From: Bacteroidetes bacterium HLUCCA01
GTDB taxonomy: Bacteria; Bacteroidota; Rhodothermia; Balneolales; HLUCCA01
Assembly (NCBI GenBank): GCA_001314545.1
Contig: LIHN01000018.1
Location: forward strand, 216,247 to 280,246
DNA length: 64,000 bases
Direction: 5' to 3'
Shown here: piece after piece, positions 9,403 to 16,539 of the stretch
Position numbering within the stretch: the first letter of the stretch is position 1
Layout: each line of letters begins with the position of its first letter
Made by a program: the position numbers and the translations under genes
The notes under the pieces: generated by a model
The model's input: the letters and a program-made list of their open reading frames with translations, nothing else
Told to the model about the DNA's origin: nothing
Databases searched by the model: none

Positions 9403-10289
9403 AATTCGCAGTTATCGCTCTGACATCACGCTACCCGGTAGCCGAAACACTGACCAGAGTGATTGACTGGTTCAGAGCTAACCCCGGGGCCAGCCTCATC
9501 GGTACGGAATCCATCAAACAGCATCTGAATCCTGAACAGCACCGCTTTATGGAATTTGCCGGCAGCGAGGAGCAGGCCGTAAGGCAATGTGATACCGTCA
9601 TATCAATCGGGGGCGACGGCACCCTGCTTCGAACGGCTCGACTGGTTATGCAGGAACAAAAGCCCATTCTTGGCATTAACAGCGGCCGGCTCGGCTTTCT
9701 GGCCAATATCCCCCAAAAGCAGCTTGAAGAAGCTCTGGATTTCACCTCACGCAACGCGTTTACTACAGACAAACGCTACATGCTTCAGGCTGTGGATGCC
9801 GTTGGCAACAAGCACTATGCACTGAACGAATTTTTATTCGCCAAAGGGCACACCGGATCCATGATTACCCTTACCGCCAGTTATGACGGATCGTTTATCA
9901 ACAAATACTGGGCCGATGGAATCATCATAGCCGGTCCAACCGGATCCACGGCGTACAACATGTCGTGCGGGGGACCAATTATAACCCCCGGTACCAACGT
10001 TATGATTCTGAATCCTATCAATCCTCACACCCTGACAACCCGGCCCCTGGTACTGGATGCTTCCAGGGATCTGACCATCACCATAACGCCGCAGAATCAG
10101 GACGTTACGTTTTCAAAAGACGGGGAAATTTGCGATATTTCAAGTGCTGAATCGGAGGTAAAAATCCGGCGGTCTGACTTTAGCATCGACCTTATAACAC
10201 TGCCGGGGCAGTCCTACTTTGACACCCTTCGAAACAAGCTGATGTGGGGTATGGATATCCGTGACACCTTCACAAATTCGTATTATTAG
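9399..10289 (+). CDS. nadK: NAD kinase
   Basis: A 296-residue cytoplasmic enzyme that phosphorylates NAD to NADP. Diagnostic motifs are the GGDGTLLRTA catalytic loop (residues 71-80), the NE of YALNEFLF, and the GPTGSTAYNMSCGGPI substrate-binding segment. The ATG at 9399 overlaps the stop of the binding-protein gene (ATGA) and begins at the conserved MKFAVI. An in-frame ATG 51 bases upstream lies inside the previous gene and adds residues unlike the family. mdh follows after 24 bases, so NADP supply and malate oxidation are probably co-transcribed. Confidence 0.96.
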   Translation: MKFAVIALTSRYPVAETLTRVIDWFRANPGASLIGTESIKQHLNPEQHRFMEFAGSEEQAVRQCDTVISIGGDGTLLRTARLVMQEQKPILGINSGRLGFLANIPQKQLEEALDFTSRNAFTTDKRYMLQAVDAVGNKHYALNEFLFAKGHTGSMITLTASYDGSFINKYWADGIIIAGPTGSTAYNMSCGGPIITPGTNVMILNPINPHTLTTRPLVLDASRDLTITITPQNQDVTFSKDGEICDISSAESEVKIRRSDFSIDLITLPGQSYFDTLRNKLMWGMDIRDTFTNSYY

Positions 10290-10313
10290 AAACTTAAACA
10301 AAGCACAACTATT

Positions 10314-11270
10314 ATGAAGATAACTGTAGTAGGAGCCGGTGGGAATGTGGGCTCCGCAGCCGCACTTACGGTCGCACAACGAGATTTTGCCAACGAAGTA
10401 GTTCTTGTAGATATTGAGCGTAAAGAGGGAGAAAAAACCTTCTATCCATCCAAAGGCCGGGCGCTCGACCAGTGGCAGACATCATCCATACATGGATTTG
10501 ATACGCGTGTTAAGGGTACGGTTAACTTTGAAGACACAGCCGATTCAGACATCTGTATAATCACAGCCGGTGTTCCCCGTAAACCGGGTATGAGTCGGGA
10601 TGATCTGCTTAGTATCAACGCTAACATCGTAAAAACAGTAACCCAGAGCCTGGTTAAATATTCACCGGACACCATCATCATTGTTGTTTCCAATCCATTG
10701 GATGTGATGACCTATGTAGCATGGAAGGCTTCGGGTTTACCGGCTGAAAAAGTAATGGGTATGGCCGGTATTCTGGATACCGCCCGATATCGCGCATTCC
10801 TGGCCGACGAACTGGACGTATCACCAAAAGATATTCAGGCTCTTATTCTCGGCGGTCACGGTGACACCATGGTCCCGCTGCCCCGCTACACTACAGTCAC
10901 CGGCATCCCGGTAACCCAGTTGATTGAAAAAGATAAGCTGGATGCAATCATTGAACGTACCAAGGTTGGCGGTGGTGAACTCGTAGGCCTTATGGGAACC
11001 TCAGCCTGGTTCGCACCCGGTGCCGCTGCCGCTCAGATGGCAGAAGCCATTGCCCTGGATCAAAACCGTATTTTCCCTTGTGCAGCCTGGCTTACAGGCC
11101 AGTACGGCATAAACGACCTGTACGTAGGCGTTCCGGTCAAACTCGGTAAAGGCGGCATCAAAGAAATCATTGAAATTGAGCTCAATGCCGATGAACAGTC
11201 CATGCTTGACAGTTCGTGTAGTGCAGTACGCACCGTATTTGAAGACCTCGAACGTATTCAAAACGGGTAA
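10314..11270 (+). CDS. mdh: Malate dehydrogenase (LDH-like type)
   Basis: A 318-residue NAD-dependent enzyme interconverting malate and oxaloacetate in the TCA cycle. It has the Rossmann motif GAGGNVGS (residues 8-14), the malate-specific arginines in AGVPRKPGMSRDD (Arg89 and Arg95), the DTARY segment with the catalytic Asp, and the catalytic His in LGGHGDTMVPL. The acidic residue after beta-2 (LVDIE) favours NAD over NADP. It is the last gene of the binding protein-nadK-mdh run and is followed by a strong terminator hairpin. Confidence 0.97.
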   Translation: MKITVVGAGGNVGSAAALTVAQRDFANEVVLVDIERKEGEKTFYPSKGRALDQWQTSSIHGFDTRVKGTVNFEDTADSDICIITAGVPRKPGMSRDDLLSINANIVKTVTQSLVKYSPDTIIIVVSNPLDVMTYVAWKASGLPAEKVMGMAGILDTARYRAFLADELDVSPKDIQALILGGHGDTMVPLPRYTTVTGIPVTQLIEKDKLDAIIERTKVGGGELVGLMGTSAWFAPGAAAAQMAEAIALDQNRIFPCAAWLTGQYGINDLYVGVPVKLGKGGIKEIIEIELNADEQSMLDSSCSAVRTVFEDLERIQNG

Positions 11271-11296
11271 CATGTTCAGGCAAACGCTATAAATTC

Positions 11297-11333
11297 AAGT
11301 CTGTATCGGGTAGTATCCGGTACAGACTTTTTT
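11297..11333 (+). terminator. Rho-independent terminator after mdh
   Basis: A perfect 9-base stem (AAGTCTGTA / TACAGACTT) with further CGG/CCG pairing inside is followed by a run of T. It sits 27 bases after the mdh stop and ahead of the adenylate cyclase gene. Confidence 0.85.
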
Positions 11334-11360
11334 ATTTTAAACACCCAAAGCCTGCAATAC

Positions 11361-12506
11361 ATGGCTGGAGAAATTATTCTTGCGGTTGACGATTTACCTC
11401 AGAATCTGATGACGATCAAGCTGGGGCTGCGCAAATTCGACTACACCTTCCACTCAGCCAGCAATGGCGATGAAGCGCTCGAACTACTGCAAACCCTCCG
11501 TCCGGACGTCATCCTCATGGACATTCAGATGCCACACCGCGACGGTTTCAGTACCGTGCAGGAGCTCAAAAAAATGCCGGAAATGCAGGATGTACCTGTG
11601 ATTTTCCTGTCGGCCATGCGCGATGTTGAAAATATCGTACGCTGTTTCGACTCCGGTGGTGTTGATTACATCAGTAAGCCCTTCCGCCAGCAGGAACTCA
11701 TCGCACGCATCGAGACACACCTGAAAATCAAGCGACTCAAAGAACAGGTTGACCGCGAACGTGACCGCATGAAAGCCATTCTCGGCAATATCCTGCCGGG
11801 AAGCTACATCAACGAACTGACCGATGGTAAAAGACCGGGATCACAGCTGTTTGAGAATGTGGTAGTCATGTTCACCGATTTCAAAAATTTCACCGGCCTC
11901 AGCGAAAAACTGGGTCCCGAAGCCAGTATTGAGCATCTAAACCGCCTGTTCTTCGCGTTTGATGAAATCATTGATTACTTCGGACTGGAGCGCATCAAAA
12001 CACTGGGAGATGGTTATTTTGCCGTTTCAGGTATTAACACCCATACCGGAGACGCCGCGCTAAAATCGGTGTGCGCCATGCTGAAAATGCAGGAATTCGC
12101 CATTTTTTACGATGAAAAAACACCCGATGAAGAGTGGAAGCTACGCATCGGTGCCCATATTGGTCCTGTCATTGCCGGCATCGTCGGATTCCAGAAAATT
12201 GCTTTTGATGTATGGGGCAGTACCGTAAACGTTGCCGCCCGGCTGCAGTCCGTGGCCGATACCAAAGGTATTGTTATCAGCGATGCCCTTCTGAGTGAAG
12301 TATATGATTTTGTTCAGGTTGAACACTCCCAGATAGTGAATCTGCACCACGTAGGGGAAACCAAAGTTCATTTTGTTTCCGGACTTTCTGAAACGTGCCC
12401 CGAAAACATCAGCGACAACTTCAACAAACTGGATATACATCAGCTATACGAAAAGTATGATCTTGACAGTGATATGATTTCCAGACTTTTTTCGGAAAAC
12501 AGATAA
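11361..12506 (+). CDS. Response regulator with class III adenylate cyclase output
   Basis: A 381-residue cytoplasmic protein. Residues 5-122 form a receiver with phospho-acceptor Asp54 (VILMDIQMP) and the switch residues in FLSAMRD and SKPF. A short helical linker (about 123-145) leads to a nucleotide cyclase domain. Metal-binding Asp173 (MFTDFKNFT) and Asp217 (TLGDGYF), the adenine-selective Lys213 and Asp283, and the transition-state Asn290/Arg294 (STVNVAARLQ) are all present. It should therefore make cAMP under phosphorylation control. No kinase is adjacent, so its input is unknown. The first kinase in the window has its own regulator. Confidence 0.92.
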   Translation: MAGEIILAVDDLPQNLMTIKLGLRKFDYTFHSASNGDEALELLQTLRPDVILMDIQMPHRDGFSTVQELKKMPEMQDVPVIFLSAMRDVENIVRCFDSGGVDYISKPFRQQELIARIETHLKIKRLKEQVDRERDRMKAILGNILPGSYINELTDGKRPGSQLFENVVVMFTDFKNFTGLSEKLGPEASIEHLNRLFFAFDEIIDYFGLERIKTLGDGYFAVSGINTHTGDAALKSVCAMLKMQEFAIFYDEKTPDEEWKLRIGAHIGPVIAGIVGFQKIAFDVWGSTVNVAARLQSVADTKGIVISDALLSEVYDFVQVEHSQIVNLHHVGETKVHFVSGLSETCPENISDNFNKLDIHQLYEKYDLDSDMISRLFSENR

Positions 12507-12522
12507 AACACCAGCGCCGGCA

Positions 12523-12547
12523 ATAAAATATTTACTCCATATTTTAT
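12523..12547. repeat. AT-rich inverted repeat after the cyclase gene
   Basis: ATAAAATAT and ATATTTTAT form a perfect 9-base inverted repeat around a 7-base loop, 17 bases after the cyclase stop. It has no GC stem, so it is a weak terminator at best and could be an operator for the next gene. The rest of the gap to 12660 is AT-rich and holds the promoter of that gene somewhere, but I cannot fix it. Confidence 0.35.
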
Positions 12548-12659
12548 CAACTATCACCTGTACTTTTCATCGTAAATAAGATTCAAGGTTAATAGTAACA
12601 TAACAAAGAAGTAATACTTAGATTACACCACTTTGGTTACTTGTGTATACTAACTAAAC

Positions 12660-13529
12660 ATGTATACCATGCCAAAACGAAACCTTGAGGTTGTAGTCTT
12701 GTCTGATATCCATTTGGGGACATACGGATGCCAGGCCGCCGAGCTCAACACCTATCTGAAATCCATTAACCCGTCTATACTGGTACTCAACGGCGATATT
12801 ATAGACGGATGGCAATTTCGAAAATATTATTTCCCGGACGACCATCTCAAAGTAATCCGCAGAATCATGAAAATGATGATGCAGGGAACACAAGTATACT
12901 ACCTGACTGGTAATCACGATGAGATGCTCCGAAGATTCACCGACATTACGGCAGGTAATTTTCACCTCCTCAACAAACTCCGGCTCGACCTCGACGGGAA
13001 AAAGGTATGGATTTTCCATGGTGATGTCTTCGACCTCACCATGCGGTATTCCAAATTTGTAGCCAAACTGGGAGGCTTAGGGTACAACCTACTCATCTAT
13101 CTCAACAGCCTTGTCAACACCCTGTCACAAAAAATGGGCAAAGGCAAAATTTCCCTGTCCAAGCGAATCAAAGACAGTGTCAAAAACGCAGTACAGTTTA
13201 TCAGTGATTTCGAGATGACCGCCACCGACCTGGCCTTTGAGCACGGTTATGACGTTGTTATCTGTGGACATATACACCGACCTGCCATCGATACACGTTT
13301 TAAGAACGGAGCGAGTGTTACCTATATGAACTCCGGCGACTGGATCGAAAACCTGACAGCCCTTGAATACAGCAATGGAGAATGGTCGCTGTTCCGTTAT
13401 GATGACTACATTAAAACCATCGCCGGTGTAGAAGCAACCGATATGCACGAAGACACAGATGACGACACTGACGCAATACCAGGCTCTTACGAGCGGTTTA
13501 TGCAGGAATTTTTGGTAGCAGCAACCTGA
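12660..13529 (+). CDS. LpxH-like metallophosphoesterase (UDP-2,3-diacylglucosamine diphosphatase family)
   Basis: A 289-residue calcineurin-like phosphoesterase. The metal ligands are visible: SDIHLG (Asp16, His18), NGDIID (Asp46), TGNHDE (Asn85, His86), FHGDVFD (His120) and the C-terminal CGHIHRP. The family removes UMP from UDP-2,3-diacylglucosamine in lipid A synthesis, but this branch has GNHD where true LpxH has GNRD, so the exact substrate is open. A second ATG three codons in (12669) gives MPKRNLEVVVLSDIH. It is followed after 8 bases by a glycosyltransferase, which suggests a shared envelope glycolipid pathway. Confidence 0.82.
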   Translation: MYTMPKRNLEVVVLSDIHLGTYGCQAAELNTYLKSINPSILVLNGDIIDGWQFRKYYFPDDHLKVIRRIMKMMMQGTQVYYLTGNHDEMLRRFTDITAGNFHLLNKLRLDLDGKKVWIFHGDVFDLTMRYSKFVAKLGGLGYNLLIYLNSLVNTLSQKMGKGKISLSKRIKDSVKNAVQFISDFEMTATDLAFEHGYDVVICGHIHRPAIDTRFKNGASVTYMNSGDWIENLTALEYSNGEWSLFRYDDYIKTIAGVEATDMHEDTDDDTDAIPGSYERFMQEFLVAAT

Positions 13530-13537
13530 AACAGACT

Positions 13538-14578
13538 ATGAAAATTCTTTACGCAATACAGGGCACCGGTAACGGCCACCTTTCCAGAGCCCGTGAATTC
13601 ATCCCGGCCCTGGCTGCACGTACCAGTATGGACGTACTCATCAGCGGTACCAATGCCGATGTAAAACTCAATCACCCTGTACGCTACCGATTTAACGGCC
13701 TCAGCTACAGTTTCGGGAAAAATGGGGGTATTGATTACCTATCGAGCTGGAAGAACCTGCTGTTCAGACAATTTGCGGGCGATGTAACCGCACTGCCGGT
13801 TCATAACTACGATCTTGTAATCAGTGATTACGAACCCGTATCCGCCTGGGCCTCGAAACGTTCCGGAATACCGTGTGTTGGTCTGAGCCACCAAAGTGCC
13901 TTTCTTTCTTCAAAAACACCGCGCGCAGCCGGAGGTAGCCGGTTTACAGAACTACTATTCAAGTATTACGCCCCCTGCAGTATACCTGTAGGTTTTCATT
14001 ACAAAAATTACGATTCATTCATTCACACCCCCGTAATCCGCACAGAAGTTCGTCAACTGAAACCATCCATCGGCAAACACATCACCGTTTACCTGCCAGC
14101 ATGGTCGGAGGAAAAGCTGATTCCGGTCTTCCAGCGGTTTCCGTCATTTCAGTGGCATATATTCTCCAAGCACACCAAAACCAACAGAGCGTTTCAAAAC
14201 GTAGTTGTTCGCCCTGTTAGTAATGAATCTTATCTCAGCAGTCTGGAAACCGCCTGGGGTGTAATCACCGGAGGCGGCTTTGAAGCCCCGGCTGAAGCCT
14301 TGTATCTGGGGAAAAAACTTATGGTAGTGCCTATGCACGACCAGTATGAGCAACAATGTAATGCCGAGGCGTTAAAGTCGTTTGACATTCATGTTGTACC
14401 ACGTATCGGCAATGGCTTTTACCATGATATTCAGCATTTTCTTGATACCAATAACCGCCTTGAAATCAGGTTTCCCCATCATACAGAGTCCGTCATAGAA
14501 CAGGTGCTTGCCTCAGGGGATGTAAAGGCAACAACCCCTGAGAACAAACATATTGAGCCGATACGACTGGCTATCTGA
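13538..14578 (+). CDS. GT-B glycosyltransferase family protein (UGT/MurG-like)
   Basis: A 346-residue predicted nucleotide-sugar transferase. The N-terminal MKILYAIQGTGNGHLSRA is the glycine-rich acceptor-side loop with the His typical of this COG1819-like family. The C-terminal half carries GVITGGGFEAPAEALYLGKKL and VPMHDQYEQQCNA, the donor diphosphate-binding signature. There is no signal peptide or membrane helix, so it acts on the inner face of the membrane or in the cytosol. It begins 8 bases after the LpxH-like gene and is probably co-transcribed and co-functional with it. Donor and acceptor are unknown. Confidence 0.85.
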   Translation: MKILYAIQGTGNGHLSRAREFIPALAARTSMDVLISGTNADVKLNHPVRYRFNGLSYSFGKNGGIDYLSSWKNLLFRQFAGDVTALPVHNYDLVISDYEPVSAWASKRSGIPCVGLSHQSAFLSSKTPRAAGGSRFTELLFKYYAPCSIPVGFHYKNYDSFIHTPVIRTEVRQLKPSIGKHITVYLPAWSEEKLIPVFQRFPSFQWHIFSKHTKTNRAFQNVVVRPVSNESYLSSLETAWGVITGGGFEAPAEALYLGKKLMVVPMHDQYEQQCNAEALKSFDIHVVPRIGNGFYHDIQHFLDTNNRLEIRFPHHTESVIEQVLASGDVKATTPENKHIEPIRLAI

Positions 14579-14590
14579 ATCCGCCGATCA

Positions 14591-15532
14591 CTACTGTGGA
14601 CTGGCAAGATAACGGAACAGTTCACTGTCGGTAGAAAGCACAATGGTAGAACTTGAATCCAGTGACGCCTCCAGCGTTTCCAAACTTTTCAGAAAGGCAT
14701 ACAATTCGCGTGCCTGCCGCGACCGGTTATACGCGTTCGCATAAATACTGGTCGCTTCGGCATCAGCACGGCCCCTGATTTCTTCGGATTCTCTGAAAGC
14801 CTGTGACTGAATAGAGGCCAGCTCAAGATCCTTCTGGCCCTCTATCCGCCTTGCTTCACCCTGTCCTTCCGACCGGAATAAATCGGCAATCTGATTTCGC
14901 TCAGAAATCATACGTTCGTTGATACTGCGGCGGACCTCATCAACATAATTAATACGCTTGAACCTGAAATCAAGAATTCGGATTCCAAGATCCGATGTAC
15001 GCTCATTGGCGCGCTCCAAAATCAATCGTTCAATGGCGTCTCTGCCGATGGCAATGTCATCAAGTTGATCCAGGTCTTCCAGAAACTCTTCGGTTTGTTC
15101 CGGTGTCCGGTTAGAGGTTCGGATCAGTTCAATGAGGTCATTCTCGGCAACCGCATTTCGGGTCTCCCCGTCAACAATATCCGATATTCGTGATTGGGCC
15201 CCTCGTTCATCACGCAGACGGATAAAAAACTGCAGCGGATCAGTGATTTCCCAACGAGCGTAACTGTCTACAAAAATAAACTTTTTGTCGCGCGTCGGAA
15301 CCTGGTTGGCATCGCCATCCCATTCCAGAAACCGCTTGTCAAAAAAGCTCACGCGCTGAATAAAAGGTAGTTTCACATTCAGTCCCGGCTCAACCCGCGG
15401 TTCACCCACGGGGCGGCCGAATTGCGTGACAACCGCCTGCTGGGTTTCATCTACAACAAAAATCGAATCCATTGCAGCAACACCTGCCGCAACTGCAATA
15501 ATACCAAAAACGAGGCTTGCTACTTTTTTCAT
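14591..15532 (-). CDS. hflC: HflC, SPFH-domain regulator of FtsH
   Basis: A 313-residue membrane protein with one N-terminal helix (LVFGIIAVAAGVAAMDSIF) followed by the SPFH/band-7 domain (VTQFGRPVGEPRVEPGLNVKLPF) and a long charged coiled coil (about 210-280) that forms the cage wall. With HflK it builds the periplasm-facing assembly that encloses and modulates the FtsH protease. Its ATG overlaps the hflK stop by one base (TAATG), so the two are translationally coupled. It lies tail to tail with the glycosyltransferase, only 12 bases apart. Confidence 0.93.
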   Translation of the reverse strand: MKKVASLVFGIIAVAAGVAAMDSIFVVDETQQAVVTQFGRPVGEPRVEPGLNVKLPFIQRVSFFDKRFLEWDGDANQVPTRDKKFIFVDSYARWEITDPLQFFIRLRDERGAQSRISDIVDGETRNAVAENDLIELIRTSNRTPEQTEEFLEDLDQLDDIAIGRDAIERLILERANERTSDLGIRILDFRFKRINYVDEVRRSINERMISERNQIADLFRSEGQGEARRIEGQKDLELASIQSQAFRESEEIRGRADAEATSIYANAYNRSRQARELYAFLKSLETLEASLDSSSTIVLSTDSELFRYLASPQ

Positions 15533-16512
15533 TAGTTGGATCCTCCGTTAACCTGATTTCGGGATTGTAACTGAAGCAACGGGAGCACGTTGTTTCCCTG
15601 TTCGTCAACGATAACCTTGTTGCCGATATTCGGCATAATCCGCGCCATCGTTTCAAGATAAATACGCGTTTTAGTCACCTCGGGAGCCTTCAGATACTCC
15701 TCGTAAAGTGCCTCAAAACGGCTGGCCTCACCCATAGCACGGTTCACACGGTTCAGCGCATAGGCCTCCGCCTGCTGTATGGTTTGCTGAGCCTCACCGC
15801 GGGCACGTGGAATCACGCGGTTAAATTCAGCCTGTCCCTGGTTGATAAGGGTCTCCCGCTGCTGCTGTGCTTCATTGACCGCATTGAATGACGGTTTGAC
15901 CTGCTCAGGTGGATTCACATCCTGCAGCACAATCTGATCAATTTTAATACCATTCTGATACTCATTGCATAAATCCTGAAGAAGTCCTTCAGCAACGGTA
16001 GCTACTTCCATCCTGCCTACGGTAAGAACTTCATTTACCGTTCGGTCGCCTACCGCTTTGCGGATGACTGACTCGCTCATATCCCGCAGGGTGTTATCGG
16101 CATTGCGAACCCTGAACAGGTACAGATACGGATCTACGATACGATACTGGACAACCCACTCAACATCAGCGAGATTCAGGTCGCCTGTGAGCATAAGTGA
16201 CTCCTGAGCATAACCGGCTTTGACGTAGGTTGAACGAACCCCCGATTCCTGCGTACGAAATCCAAATTCTTGCTTTAGCTGTCGTTCAACGGGTACTTTT
16301 TGAACGGATTCTATTCCGAAGGGAGCTTTGAAGTTCAGACCGGACGTGACCGTGCGGTCAAATTCACCAAAGCGGGTCACAACGCCGACCTCTTCAGGAC
16401 CAACTGTATATACTGCAGTAAATACTGCAGCAAGGGCAACAATACCGAGGATAATCGCCCTCGCGTACGTTTTCAACATAGCAATTTCAGGGGGTAATTT
16501 TATTTCAGACAT
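15532..16512 (-). CDS. hflK: HflK, SPFH-domain regulator of FtsH
   Basis: A 326-residue partner of HflC. It has an N-terminal membrane helix (AIILGIVALAAVFTAVYTV), then GPEEVGVVTRFGEFDRTVTSGL of the SPFH domain and a helical, Ala/Gln/Glu-rich C-terminal region (about 215-300). It lacks the long Gly-rich N-terminal extension of the enterobacterial protein. The gene is the first of the hflK-hflC pair and starts 27 bases after the phosphatase gene on the same strand, so all three may share a transcript. Confidence 0.93.
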   Translation of the reverse strand: MSEIKLPPEIAMLKTYARAIILGIVALAAVFTAVYTVGPEEVGVVTRFGEFDRTVTSGLNFKAPFGIESVQKVPVERQLKQEFGFRTQESGVRSTYVKAGYAQESLMLTGDLNLADVEWVVQYRIVDPYLYLFRVRNADNTLRDMSESVIRKAVGDRTVNEVLTVGRMEVATVAEGLLQDLCNEYQNGIKIDQIVLQDVNPPEQVKPSFNAVNEAQQQRETLINQGQAEFNRVIPRARGEAQQTIQQAEAYALNRVNRAMGEASRFEALYEEYLKAPEVTKTRIYLETMARIMPNIGNKVIVDEQGNNVLPLLQLQSRNQVNGGSN

Positions 16513-16539
16513 AGTTTTTTTGATTTCGGGTTAGGTTTT

